A stretch of DNA of 64,000 nt from Flavobacteriales bacterium UBA6772 (GCA_905181765.1 CAJIYW010000005.1:119837-183836), one strand, 5' to 3'; positions 9,708 through 19,737 are shown, counted from the first letter of the stretch. Translations and numbers: made by a program. Notes: a model not told the origin generated them from the letters alone.

Positions 9708-12461
9708 ATGATGAAAAAAATAATATGTATTGCTATTATAGCATTCAGTCAATTACTAAGTGCACAAGATAAAGGAACTTTAAAGGGTTTATTGACAGAT
9801 AAAGAAGCAAATAACGAATCTTTACCTTTTGCCAATGTTTTTATAATAGGAACTAATATTGGAACAACGACAGATTTTGATGGGAACTATTCTTTTAAGG
9901 TGCCTGCTGGGACGCATGTTGTCTCTTTTAGTTTTTTAGGGTATAAAACAGTAGAAAAAACAATTACAATTGCAGCATCAGAAACACTAGTGCTTAATCA
10001 AATAATGTCTGCTGAAGAGGGCGTTGCTTTAGATGAAATTGTAATAAAGTCGTCTATAGGAAAGGAGTCTGCAAGTGCCCTTTTGTTAGAGCAAAAGAAA
10101 GCAACGGTAATTATTGAAAGTATTGGAGCTCAAACATTAGCTAAAGTAGGTGTTTCGAATGCTGCAAATGCAACAACTAAAATCTCCGGAGTCACTAAAA
10201 GTGAAGGTTCTGGAGATATTTATATTAGAGGTCTAGGAGATCGGTATTTATCTACTACAATGAACGGATTGCCAATTCCTTCTGATGATGTGGCTAATAA
10301 AAATATTAATTTAAACTTATTTTCTACAAATATCATTAAAAATATAGGTATCAGTAAAACGTATACAACAAGTAGTTATGCAGATCAAGGTTCTGGTAAT
10401 GTAGATGTAAATTCTAAAGAATATTCTAAAAAAGGATATTCAATTTCTTTATCAAGTGGTACAAATACCAATGTTTTAAATCTTTCGGATGATTTTAGAA
10501 CTACAATTATAAATAATGATGTATCGCTTGGTTTTCATAAAAAAGAATATGCACTTCAGAATTTAATTACTTTTCAAGGCTGGGATACGGAAACACTTTC
10601 TACTCCAATAAACTTTAGTGGTTCTTTTTCTGCTGCAAGAAAATTTGAAATTTTTGGTAAAGATTTGTCAATTTTTGTAAATGCTTCTCATTCTAAATCT
10701 TTTAATCATTTTAAAGGAGTCTTTAAAGCTTTTAGATCTAATGTCTTAGATGCAAGCTTTAATGATGCAGAACAATACAATATGAATTCCAATACTACCG
10801 GATATCTAAATGTTGGTTTAAAATTAAATGATAATAATAAAATTAGATTCAATACTTTATTTGTAAACAAAGGATCAGATAATCTTTACGAACAAGGTAG
10901 AGATGGTTTAGGTTATGTTTTTGATCAAGACCCGCAGGAAGAAGGAGCTTTTGTAAGAGATCAAAATTTTAAACAAACTACTCTCTTTATCAATCAGTTA
11001 CTTGGGAAGCATAAGTGGAATGAAAATAACACATTAAACTGGGCGGCTGGTTATAACTTTGTTTTATCAGAAGAGCCTAATAGAATTAGAAATGAAGTAA
11101 ATATTTTAGACATTACAACCTCACCTTCAATTCAATATGCACATGTTGGAGACTATCAGCAAAGAAAATCTAGCCAAAAAATTGAGGATACAGAGATAAA
11201 TGCGCTGGTACAAAATAAATGGGTTTTAGGTATTAATGATGAAGATGATACGAAACCGTACTCTTTAAATTATGGAGTAAACTTTAGACATAAAGAAAGA
11301 AGTTTTAAATCTCTTTTTGTTGGTGTGAAAGCAAAATTTTTCACAGCGCCATCTGTCGATGAATTGTCTTCAACATTTACTAATACGGGTTTTAATAATG
11401 GATTAATCTTAAGAGTGAATCAAGCAGATAGATATGAAGCAGACTTAGATGTTGTTGCTGGGTATGTAAATTTTGATTTTTCTTTAGAAACTAAATTATC
11501 TGGTAATTTAGGGGTGCGTTTTGAAAAAGATGAAATTGCTGTTATTTGGGATGTTGCAAATTATGTAGGAAGAATAGGGACTTTAAATAGAAGCTATCAA
11601 AGTCTATATCCAAGTATAAATTTAAAATATGAATTAGCAGAAAACAACTATTTACGTTTTGCTTCTAGTATTACACAAACACTTCCAGAGTTTAAAGAAT
11701 TATCTCCATTTGAATATGTATCACCAACAGGGCGTGTTATAAAAGGGAATCCTAATTTAGAAAAATCTGAAATTTATAATTTTGATTTAAAATACGAGAT
11801 GTTTCCGCAAAGAGGGCAGCTTTTTTCTGCAGCTGCTTTCTATAAACAAATTAATAACCCAATCAACCTTGCGCAATCAAGAGGGTCCTCTGGAAACTTT
11901 ATTTACTTTAATACGGGTGAAAAGGCAACTGTTTTTGGTTTAGAGCTTGAGGCAAGAACAGATTTAATTAAGAATGATGATGATCAAGGTATATTAAACA
12001 TAACTGGTAATATTACCAAAATGTGGTTAAAGCAAGATTTATTAGAAGATTATCAATATAATAATATTACAGAATCTAGTTTACAAGGTGCTTCAGACTT
12101 TATTGTAAATAGTTCGTTAAGTTATAATGATAAAAAAGAGCATGCATTTATTGCAACGCTAACTGGGAACTATTCATCTGATAAAATATTTTCTTTAGGT
12201 TCTCCTGAAGATAAAACAAATAGTGCCTCTTTATATAATGATGAAATTATTGAAAAAGGATTTGTTTCATTAGACTTTGTAATGAGTAAAGATTTAACAA
12301 AAAACTTAGCTGTAAAATTAGTAGGAAGAAATTTATTAAATCCAGAAATTAAACAAACCCAATTAGTAAAAAGTTTTATTACAAATATAGAAACAAATGA
12401 AACTGTATTGTCATACAAAAAAGGTAGCCAGTTAACAGTAAGTTTTAAATATAGCTTTTAA
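9708..12461 (+). CDS. TonB-dependent outer-membrane receptor with carboxypeptidase-like N-domain
   Basis: Gated outer-membrane transporter, 917 residues: signal peptide (1-19), a CarboxypepD_reg-like beta-sandwich (about 23-110, GTLKGLLTDKEA ... GTNIGTTTDFDGNYSFKVPAG), a plug domain (~130-235, KISGVTKSEGSGDIYIRGLG) and a 22-strand barrel ending in an aromatic residue (TVSFKYSF). The substrate is not shown by the sequence. It is followed by a surface lipoprotein, a SusC/SusD-like arrangement although the partner is not SusD. The divergent porin and PiT genes and a shared 11-bp-repeat promoter motif suggest phosphate or an organophosphate as cargo (inference). Confidence 0.9.
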   Translation: MMKKIICIAIIAFSQLLSAQDKGTLKGLLTDKEANNESLPFANVFIIGTNIGTTTDFDGNYSFKVPAGTHVVSFSFLGYKTVEKTITIAASETLVLNQIMSAEEGVALDEIVIKSSIGKESASALLLEQKKATVIIESIGAQTLAKVGVSNAANATTKISGVTKSEGSGDIYIRGLGDRYLSTTMNGLPIPSDDVANKNINLNLFSTNIIKNIGISKTYTTSSYADQGSGNVDVNSKEYSKKGYSISLSSGTNTNVLNLSDDFRTTIINNDVSLGFHKKEYALQNLITFQGWDTETLSTPINFSGSFSAARKFEIFGKDLSIFVNASHSKSFNHFKGVFKAFRSNVLDASFNDAEQYNMNSNTTGYLNVGLKLNDNNKIRFNTLFVNKGSDNLYEQGRDGLGYVFDQDPQEEGAFVRDQNFKQTTLFINQLLGKHKWNENNTLNWAAGYNFVLSEEPNRIRNEVNILDITTSPSIQYAHVGDYQQRKSSQKIEDTEINALVQNKWVLGINDEDDTKPYSLNYGVNFRHKERSFKSLFVGVKAKFFTAPSVDELSSTFTNTGFNNGLILRVNQADRYEADLDVVAGYVNFDFSLETKLSGNLGVRFEKDEIAVIWDVANYVGRIGTLNRSYQSLYPSINLKYELAENNYLRFASSITQTLPEFKELSPFEYVSPTGRVIKGNPNLEKSEIYNFDLKYEMFPQRGQLFSAAAFYKQINNPINLAQSRGSSGNFIYFNTGEKATVFGLELEARTDLIKNDDDQGILNITGNITKMWLKQDLLEDYQYNNITESSLQGASDFIVNSSLSYNDKKEHAFIATLTGNYSSDKIFSLGSPEDKTNSASLYNDEIIEKGFVSLDFVMSKDLTKNLAVKLVGRNLLNPEIKQTQLVKSFITNIETNETVLSYKKGSQLTVSFKYSF

Positions 12462-12591
12462 CCAATTAATAATTCCTTAACAAAACAGTTAAATTATCAC
12501 ACAAACCTAACATATTATTAATCTTTAGATAAAGAAAATTAAGAATAAGGCAATTTCTTTGTATAAAATTAATAACCATATTAAACTAAAA

Positions 12592-14553
12592 ATGAAAAAA
12601 TCAATTTTAAAAATTTTAAACGTAGTAGCTTTTTCTTTAGTTACTTTAACGCTAACAAATTGTGGTAGTGAAGACCCTATTATCATAGTAGATCCAATGT
12701 CTGATGTTATAACTAGATTAAACTCAGGTATGATGGAAGGTAATTTAGATGAAAGTTATACTTTAAATTCGAGTACTATTTATAGCTTAACTTCTTCTTT
12801 TATAATTGAATCAGGGGTAACGTTAACAATTCCTGCAGGTACAAATATACAAGCCGTAAATGGTGGGACAAGTGTTTATATTGCAGTTCTAAAAGGTGGT
12901 AAAATAGATATTCAAGGAACTGAATCTAGTCCAGTATATATGTCTTCTGCTTCAGGAAACTCTGGAGATTGGGGAGGATTAACAATTTGTGGAGATGCAA
13001 CTACAACTGCTGGTATAGATGCTGAAGCAGAAGTTGGAGGCTTTATTTATGGTGGAACAAATGATGCTGATGATTCAGGATCAATTAACTACTTAATAAT
13101 TAAAGGAACAGGAGCTCAAATTAATGCAGATTCTCAATACAATGGAGTTTCTTTATATGCGGTTGGTTCTGGGACATCGATTAGTAATGTAGCTGTTATA
13201 GATGGGTCTGATGATGGAATAGAGTTTTTTGGAGGAACCGTTTCTGCAACTAATTTATTTTTAGAAAATAATGAAGATGATTCTATAGACTGGACAGAAG
13301 GATGGAATGGAACCGTAAACAACGCTTATATTTCTCACACAATTGCAGGTTTTTCTACTGTTTTTGAAGGAGACAAAGATAATGGGAATCCAAAATTTAA
13401 TAACATTACAGCAATCTCTACTGTGGGTGGAACAGGTTTACAATTTAAAAAAGAATCAGGAGCTACAATTACAGGGTTATCTTTAACAGGATATGATGTA
13501 TCTATAGATATGAAAGATGATGGAGCATTAACAAATGTTTTGATTGATGGAGCTGTTGCAGACCCTTCATTATCTTATACAAACACAGCTATTGTTACCG
13601 CAGCAGACTTTACTTGGGTAAACTCTAGCGTTTCTATAACAACCTTGCCTTTACAAGGAACTATTGCTGGGAAAGTTACTTTAGATCCTTCTATATTATA
13701 CGTATTAAGTTCTTCTTATATTGTTCAGGCTGGTGGAGAATTAGTAATTCCTGCAGGAACAAAAATTCAAGCTGAATCTGGTGGAACAGATGTGTATATT
13801 GCTGTATTAAAAGGAGGTAAGATAGACGTTCAAGGAACTGTAGATAATCCTGTTGTGATTTCTTCTTCTTCAGCTTTAGGTGGAGATTGGGGAGGATTAA
13901 CTATTTGTGGAGATGCTACAACTTCTGCAGGGGTAGATGCTGAAGCTGAAGTTGGTGGTTTTATCTATGGAGGTGCAAATGATACTGATAACTCAGGATC
14001 AATCAAGTACCTGGTAATAAAAGGTACAGGAGCACAAATTAATGCAGACTCTCAATACAATGGAATTTCTTTATATGCGGTTGGCTCTGGAACTATTATA
14101 GAAAATGTATCTGTAATTAACGGTTCGGATGATGGTGTTGAATTCTTTGGTGGCACAGTTTCTATATCTAACATATATTTAGAGAATAACGAAGATGATG
14201 CTGTAGACTGGACAGAAGGATGGAATGGTACTGTAACGAATACTTACATTTCTCATACTGTTGCAGGTTTTTCTACTGCTTTTGAAGGAGATAAAGATAA
14301 TGGTAACCCTCAATTTGTAAACTTAACAGCAATTTCAACTGTTGGTGGAACAGGGTTACAGTTTAAAAAGACTTCAGGAGCTACGATTACAAACATTTGG
14401 TTAGAAGGATATGATGATAATATCGATATGAAGGATGGTGGTGCATTATCTAATGTTCAGATTGATGGAGCTGATGCTTCAACTACGGCAGATTACAAAA
14501 CAGGAACTAAAGTAGATGTAAGCGGATGGACTTGGAAAAGTGCAGGTTTATAA
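12592..14553 (+). CDS. Lipoprotein with two tandem 306-residue beta-helix repeats
   Basis: About 653 residues starting at MKKSILKILN (12592; an earlier in-frame ATG at 12559 would put 11 residues before the signal peptide). Lipobox LTNC gives lipidation near residue 22. The rest consists of two colinear copies of the same unit, period exactly 918 bp (for example GDWGGLTICGDATT at about 12964 and 13882). Each copy reads as a right-handed parallel beta-helix with acidic turns conserved in both: GSDDGIEFFGG, NNEDDSIDWTEGWNG and FEGDKDNGNP. These suggest cation or ligand binding. The copies differ at many silent sites, so the duplication is old. The gene follows the TonB receptor by 130 bp and is probably its surface partner. 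No enzymatic motif seen. Confidence 0.8.
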   Translation: MKKSILKILNVVAFSLVTLTLTNCGSEDPIIIVDPMSDVITRLNSGMMEGNLDESYTLNSSTIYSLTSSFIIESGVTLTIPAGTNIQAVNGGTSVYIAVLKGGKIDIQGTESSPVYMSSASGNSGDWGGLTICGDATTTAGIDAEAEVGGFIYGGTNDADDSGSINYLIIKGTGAQINADSQYNGVSLYAVGSGTSISNVAVIDGSDDGIEFFGGTVSATNLFLENNEDDSIDWTEGWNGTVNNAYISHTIAGFSTVFEGDKDNGNPKFNNITAISTVGGTGLQFKKESGATITGLSLTGYDVSIDMKDDGALTNVLIDGAVADPSLSYTNTAIVTAADFTWVNSSVSITTLPLQGTIAGKVTLDPSILYVLSSSYIVQAGGELVIPAGTKIQAESGGTDVYIAVLKGGKIDVQGTVDNPVVISSSSALGGDWGGLTICGDATTSAGVDAEAEVGGFIYGGANDTDNSGSIKYLVIKGTGAQINADSQYNGISLYAVGSGTIIENVSVINGSDDGVEFFGGTVSISNIYLENNEDDAVDWTEGWNGTVTNTYISHTVAGFSTAFEGDKDNGNPQFVNLTAISTVGGTGLQFKKTSGATITNIWLEGYDDNIDMKDGGALSNVQIDGADASTTADYKTGTKVDVSGWTWKSAGL

Positions 14554-14583
14554 CAGACCTTATTATGAATGGGAAAAGGAAAG

Positions 14584-14609
14584 AACAGGCTTTTAAGCCT
14601 GTTTTTTTT
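14584..14609 (+). terminator. Terminator after the beta-helix lipoprotein
   Basis: 9-bp stem (AACAGGCTT / AAGCCTGTT) with a two-base centre and T8, 31 bases after the stop. Confidence 0.85.
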
Positions 14610-14625
14610 GTTTATAAATTAAGTT

Positions 14626-14733
14626 TTACTTCGTTTTGTTTGCACAGCAGGCTATTTTACAATCTACTTTGCAAACCATTTAAATAGTATTGTGCTCGTA
14701 TTTTTCTTTACATGTATCAGAACACTCTAGCGC
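14626..14733 (-). pseudogene. Detached cysteine-rich tail of the HMA lipoprotein
   Basis: Directly after the TAA of the upstream HMA gene the same frame continues ALECSDTCKEKYEHNTI, then a second TAA, then MVCKVDCKIACCANKTK and a final TAA. Both pieces are cysteine-rich and resemble the C-terminal tails that homologous flavobacterial HMA lipoproteins carry. They could be a relic cut off by two in-frame stops, or the last piece could be an independent 17-residue peptide with four cysteines. The frame is unchanged throughout, so no single indel explains it. Confidence 0.4.
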
Positions 14734-15066
14734 TTATTTAGAACCAGTAGGTTTTATGATGCTTTCTGATGCTTTGTATAAACCTCCACCAGCAATGCCA
14801 TCTACAAAGGTAATTAAGTCTTTCTTAGAGGTCTTATTTCCATCAAACTCTATTGTTGCAATACTATCTATAAAAACAACTTTTGCAGCTAATACACCTT
14901 CTTTTTTAGAGAGTTTAGATTGAATTATTTTTGCACAACCAATCTCGCAAGTCATTCCAGAAATTGTGAACGCAATACGCTCTTTTTTTACTTCTTTATT
15001 TTCTTTACACCCTGTTATAATAAAACAAGCTAATACTATTGCAAAAAATATACTTTTAGTGTTCAT
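14734..15066 (-). CDS. Heavy-metal-associated (HMA) domain lipoprotein
   Basis: 110 residues. A lipoprotein signal (MNTKSIFFAIVLACFIITGC) is followed by a ferredoxin-fold HMA domain with the metal-binding loop GMTCEIGC and the flavobacterial pattern GCAKIIQSKLSKKEGV. It probably binds copper or zinc in the periplasm as a chaperone or sensor. It is transcribed divergently from the EamA gene; a minus-strand TAAATTTG element at 15083-15090 fits as its -7 region. The protein stops just before what looks like its own cysteine-rich tail. Confidence 0.85.
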   Translation of the reverse strand: MNTKSIFFAIVLACFIITGCKENKEVKKERIAFTISGMTCEIGCAKIIQSKLSKKEGVLAAKVVFIDSIATIEFDGNKTSKKDLITFVDGIAGGGLYKASESIIKPTGSK

Positions 15067-15111
15067 CTGTTTTTAATTTCTACAAATTTATATATAATGG
15101 GCTTGATATCT

Positions 15112-15141
15112 AATTTTTTGTCGGATTTTTGACAAAAAATT
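15112..15141. promoter_or_regulatory. 11-bp perfect inverted repeat in the EamA promoter
   Basis: AATTTTTTGTC (15112-15122) and GACAAAAAATT (15131-15141) are separated by eight bases that include a possible -7 element (GATTTTTG). The repeat ends nine bases before the EamA start. It may be an operator or a short leader hairpin. Confidence 0.4.
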
Positions 15142-15150
15142 AACTAAACC

Positions 15151-16167
15151 ATGAATAATCAACAACAAAAGTGGCTGTATTTTAGTTTACTTTCTTTGGT
15201 TTGGGGGAGTTCATTTATATTAATGAAGAAAGCATTGTTGGGTGTTACTCCTATTCAATTAGGCGCTTTAAGAATGGTTTTTACTGCAGTTTTTTTACTT
15301 TCTGTTGCTACTCCATCTTTAAAAAAAATAGAAAAGAAACATTATAAATATATATTTTACACCGCTATTGCAGGTACTTTTATTCCTGGGTTTTTATTTG
15401 CATTTGCAATTACAAACATAGACAGCGCTGTAGTTGCTATTTTAAACTCCTTAACTCCTTTTTATACTTTAATTTTGGGTGCAATGGCGTTTGGTTTTGC
15501 TTTTAATAGAACTCAATTTTACGGAATTCTAATTGGGTTGGTAGGTACGCTAATTCTAATATTAAAAGGTGCAGACTTAAATCCAGATCAGAATTACTGG
15601 TATGCTTTGTTAATAATTATAGCGTCCTTTGGATATGCACTCAATGCAAATATGATTAAGAAATATTTAAACGATTTAAACGCACTTTCTATTGTAACTG
15701 GTAATTTTTTACTATTGCTCATTCCTGCAATTATTGTTTTAGCCTTTACAGATTTCTTTAGAACGTTTGATTTAAAAAATGAGATGTTAATGAGGTCTTT
15801 GGGGTATTTAGCAATTTTATCAATTGTAGGAACTGGTATTGCAAAAACTATTTATAATAAATTAGTTCAGGTTTCAGATCCTGTTTTTTCGTCCTCTGTA
15901 ACCTATATAATTCCTTTAGTTGCTATTTTTTGGGGAGTTTTAGATGGCGAAAAATTAAGTACACTTCAAATATTTGGGGGAGTTATTATTCTTTTAGGTG
16001 TTTACTTGGTGAATAAGAAGAAAGTAGTTTCTTTCAGGTTAGTATCAAACGCTGTATCAATACGTATTGTCATTTGCTCAATAAAATTTATTTTAAATAA
16101 AAAAGAGTCAAAACGCACTGTTTTGACTCTTGATCTATTTTCTTGTTGTAATGTATTATTTATTTAA
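15151..16167 (+). CDS. EamA-family (DMT) exporter, probable lost stop codon
   Basis: Inner-membrane drug/metabolite exporter with ten predicted helices in two EamA repeats (start SLLSLVWGSSFILMKKAL; second repeat from about YALLIIIASFGYALNANM). Family members end soon after GVYLVNKKK. Here the frame runs on through a terminator hairpin and adds about 45 improbable residues. Removing one A from the run near 16020 gives VNKKK followed by TAG at about 16025-16027, so the real end is probably there. The substrate cannot be told; metabolite or amino-acid efflux is usual. Confidence 0.85.
   Translation: MNNQQQKWLYFSLLSLVWGSSFILMKKALLGVTPIQLGALRMVFTAVFLLSVATPSLKKIEKKHYKYIFYTAIAGTFIPGFLFAFAITNIDSAVVAILNSLTPFYTLILGAMAFGFAFNRTQFYGILIGLVGTLILILKGADLNPDQNYWYALLIIIASFGYALNANMIKKYLNDLNALSIVTGNFLLLLIPAIIVLAFTDFFRTFDLKNEMLMRSLGYLAILSIVGTGIAKTIYNKLVQVSDPVFSSSVTYIIPLVAIFWGVLDGEKLSTLQIFGGVIILLGVYLVNKKKVVSFRLVSNAVSIRIVICSIKFILNKKESKRTVLTLDLFSCCNVLFI
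16097..16131 (-). terminator. Terminator of the inactive-type M16 peptidase gene
   Basis: 12-bp stem (arms 16103-16114 and 16120-16131, GCACT loop) followed by T6 on the minus strand, about 30 bases after the M16 stop codon. It lies inside the over-extended EamA frame. Confidence 0.85.
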
Positions 16168-18212
16168 AATCTGCATCAGAAACGCCTTCGTTTACTTTAA
16201 TTTCCTGCACTACGAAATCTAAATTCATTGGGCCAGATTTAATTCCAATTGCATGCGGAAATTTAACTCCGTTTACTTCTTTATAATCAGAATATACCGT
16301 TGGTGTTTTCACTTCTTTGCCATCTGGTGTTTTTGCAGTTTTTACTTCTTTTACTTTTAAACCAGAAGTCATATCATAATAAACTTCGCTATCCTTATAT
16401 TTTAAAACAATAGCATTTTTACCTTCTAAAGGCTCAATTCTTAACAATTCTCCAGAAGCATATGCTAAGTCTTTAAAAATACCACCTTCAGCTTTTGCTT
16501 TAGAAATTTCTTCTGCAGTCATCTCTTTCTTTTGACCTCTTGAAGAAGAGTACCCTGTAGTTCCGTTAAAAACAGTTTTTTGCATGGTGTTTCCCATTAC
16601 AGAAATTTCCTGTGAAGATTTATTAGGTGCGGCAGCTTTCATTGTCATTACCAAAGGCGTTCCTTGGATAGTTGCGTTTGCAATGGTAACCGTAGTTTTA
16701 ACCGACATTACTTTTTCTTCACCTCCAATTGCAGTTATGTATTTGTTAATTACAGTTTCTGCAGTCATTCCTTCAGGAATTGGCAAGGTCATTGCCGGCT
16801 TCTCTGTTGGGTTTCCTTCTTTATCAAAATATTTGATTATATAATCACCTTTTTCAAGATTTGTTAGGACATCAATTCCTTTACCAGTAATAACTATTCT
16901 AGCTTTATCTCCTCTAAAATATTTAATAGCTGCGTTTTGGACATCTTCTACCGTAACAGAATTTATGTTTTTAATGTAGTTTGCATAAAAGTCTTCCGGT
17001 AAATTATAGCGTGCAATATTTAACGCATAGTTTGCCGCAGTCGCAGGTTTTTGAACATCCATTACAAAACCACCAATATATTCTTCTTTAGCGTCTTGTA
17101 ATTCTTTTGCAGATACCTTTTGGTAACGAATGTTATTGATTTCTTTTTGCATTTCTACAATAGCACTATCCGTAACCATGTTTCTAACACCTGCAGATGC
17201 TTTAAAAATACCTGTTTGTCTGCTTTGGCTAACTCTAGAATAAGACCCATAGGTATATCCTTTGTCTTCTCTTAGGTTTTGAACAAAGTCTTGCAGAACC
17301 ACCGCCACCAAGAATTTTATTTGCTAATAATGCTGCATAATAATCTGTGATCTCCTAAAATTAAATCGATTGTATTTACAATAGAAATTTCAGATTGATC
17401 TGCATTAGACATGTTTACAAAATTAATTTCTGTAGTGGTACATTTTCTGGCTTTGGCAAATTATGAACAGGAATTTCTCCTTTTTTCCAATCAGCAAATA
17501 AAGATTTTACTAATTTTTTAGTTTTTTTAGCGTTGATAGTCTCCATACAATAACTTAAGTATGCATTGTTGGGTTTATAATACGTGTTAAAGTTACTTTT
17601 AACAGCTTCTAACGTAATATTATTTACAGTTTTTTGACTAGTAAACTCTCCATAAGGATGCTTTTTTCCGATACGTTAAAGACTTTCTACTCTGTCTCGC
17701 AATCGCAGGAACGTTTTTTTCATCAACTTTTAAACCTTCTAAAGTATACTTCTTTTTCTTTGTCAAATTCTTCTTGTGTAAATTCGAATTTTTTACCCCA
17801 TCTGCCATTAAGCCCAATACTTCTGGGAAGTATTTTTTTAATGATCTTGCAGAAGCACCGTACTGAAAAAACCGATACTTGCGCCTAAAAAATCTACCTT
17901 TTCATTAAATTCATCTTTGGTAATATTAGAAGTCCCTCTACCTAGTAAACTTCCCATCATGCCAGAAACGCCAGCAATTTCTCCTTCAAAATAAGGCTGA
18001 TTATCTATTCTTAAAGTAGCAGCAACTCTTGGTAATTTATGGTTTTCTACCATAATTACGGTAAGGCCGTTCTCTAAAGAAAACTTCTCTGCAGTTCCTA
18101 ATTTTACTACAGGATCTGGTCCTGGAGTGGGCATTGTACTTCTGTCTATTTGCGCATTTGCGGCAAAAGACATTGCTATAATTGCTATAATTGATAAAAT
18201 TTTTGTCTTCAT
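16160..18212 (-). CDS. M16 peptidase-family protein, non-catalytic type, multiply frameshifted
   Basis: Periplasmic M16-family (insulinase-like) protein of about 680 residues. It begins with a signal peptide (MKTKILSIIAIIAMSFAANA) and an N-terminal M16 domain in which the catalytic HxxEH is replaced by VSGMMGSLLGRGT, so it is probably the inactive partner of the neighbouring active protease. The C-terminal M16 domain (DFVQNLREDKGYTYGSYS; YIGGFVMD) is followed by a ~200-residue extension (IPEGMTAETVINKYITAIGGEEKV ... KFPHAI) resembling periplasmic outer-membrane-lipoprotein-sorting-like domains. Bases 17311-17840 contain several frame changes. It lies 48 bp downstream of the second M16 gene, likely one operon. 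Confidence 0.85.
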
Positions 18213-18260
18213 CTTTTTTATTATTTTTTCTTAGGTAAATATTCTAAAATTAGTCTCTGA

Positions 18261-19531
18261 TTATCTATTCAAATATTTATTTGCAACATTTCTAATTTCT
18301 TCTCGAGTAACAGATCTGTATATATCTATTTCAGAATTAATTAAATTAGTATCTCCATACATTACGTGGTAACTTGCTAAAGAACCTGCAATACCATCTA
18401 ACACTAGAATTAGAATTTACATAATTGATTTTCAAATTGATTTTGTAATTTTTGTAAAGCTTCTTCAGAAATTAATTCGGTTTGCATTTTTACAATTTCT
18501 TCATCCATTTCTCAATTAATTGATCTAAAGTCATCTCCTAATGGCAGCGAGAAATAGAGCATAGATATCCATAAGTCTTGCTGAGCTAATATTAACTGCT
18601 TGCTAAAGCTATTTTCTTAGTATCTACCACTTTCTTGTAAAGCACAGAACTTTTTCCATCACTTAAATAAGAAGAAATCATATCTAAAATTTTAGAATCT
18701 CTTGTTTTAAAAGAAGGTGTTCTATAGGCAGCCAATTACTGCAGGTATTTGAATATTTGCATCATAAGCTTTTGCTCTCTTCTTCGTAATTGGTGTTTCT
18801 GTTGGAAAACTTCTAACTACGTTTGCACCTCTTGGTATCGGTCCAAAATAATCTTGAATCATTTTTTTTGTAGTTGCAAAATCAATATCACCAGCAACCA
18901 CTAAAGTAGCATTGTTTGGCACATAGTATTTTTTATTAAATGCTAAGAAACTCATCTAAAGTTGCAGCATCTAAATCTTTCATATACCCAATCATTAGGT
19001 CTTTGTAATGGATGTACTTTAAAAAATGTTTGTTACATATTCATAAATAATTTCAGAATAAGGTGCTTGTCCACGTTGTCTTTTTTCTTCTTTTACAACC
19101 TCATTCTGAGTATCTACACCTTCTTGTTTAATAATTGGGTGCAATAAACGTTCAGATTCCATCCATAAACCTAGCTCTAATTTGTTAGAAGGAATATTTC
19201 ATAATAATAGGTTCTGTCTTGAGAAGTATTTGCGTTGTTCCTGCCTCCATTGGAAGATACAATTTTAAACCATTCTCCTCTTTTTATATTTGCTGTTCCT
19301 TCAAAGAGTAAGTGTTCAAAGAAATGTGCAAATCCAGTTCTTCTCTTCTTCGCATCTTTGCCACCAACGTCCATACATTACAGAAGTAATGACAACAGGA
19401 GCAGATTTATCTTGATGCAATATTACATGCATTCCATTATTTAAATCGTACTCCTCAAATTCTACTTTTTGTGCATTTGCAGAAGTTACAAGCAACATAA
19501 TGGAGGCCAGTGTTAAAATACTTTTTTTCAT
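18261..19531 (-). CDS. M16 zinc peptidase, active type, heavily frameshifted
   Basis: Exported zinc protease: signal peptide MKKSILTLASIMLLVTSANA, then the M16 N-domain with the inverted zinc motif HFFEH (in GFAHFFEHLLFEGT) and NGGRNNANTSQDRTYYYE. The middle domain contains YVPNNATLVVAGDIDFATTKKMI. The C-terminus reads YRSVTREEIRNVANKYLNR and stops at 18261. At least five indels split the frame (for example near 19375, 19190, 18955 and several between 18260 and 18720), yet the protein signal is continuous across all breaks. Expected length is about 430 residues. It probably acts with the downstream inactive M16 protein as a heterodimer in the periplasm. Confidence 0.82.
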
Positions 19532-19703
19532 TTATTTTTTTTTAATTAATACTTGAATTATAGTTAAGACGTTACTATAAATTTTTGTTACAAAATTAAC
19601 AAGAATTACTTTATATCTCAAAAATAGGAAGAATCTAATTAGATAGGAAATGAAAAGCTATACATTCACTTTATTTTAACACTTTTATTTTTTTAAAGCA
19701 ATG

Positions 19704-19733
19704 TTGTAGCTTTCTAAAAAAGATGTATATTTG
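19704..19733 (+). promoter_or_regulatory. Bacteroidota-type promoter of rplU-rpmA
   Basis: TTG (19704-19706), 19-bp spacer, TATATTTG (19726-19733): a textbook -33/-7 pair for the Bacteroidota housekeeping sigma factor. The start region GCATCCTCATTTT is nearly identical to that of the hup promoter. Confidence 0.85.
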
Positions 19734-19737
19734 CATC

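Noticed and set aside
12736..14540. Long direct repeat that might be an array or mobile duplication
   Set aside because: It is one continuous reading frame with two protein repeats and no spacers; it is domain duplication, not CRISPR or an insertion.
17311..19531. Two M16 genes as true pseudogenes
   Set aside because: Breaks are one-base changes with protein signal unbroken on both sides, in the same patch where rplU, rpmA and ssb are also broken; sequence error is simpler.
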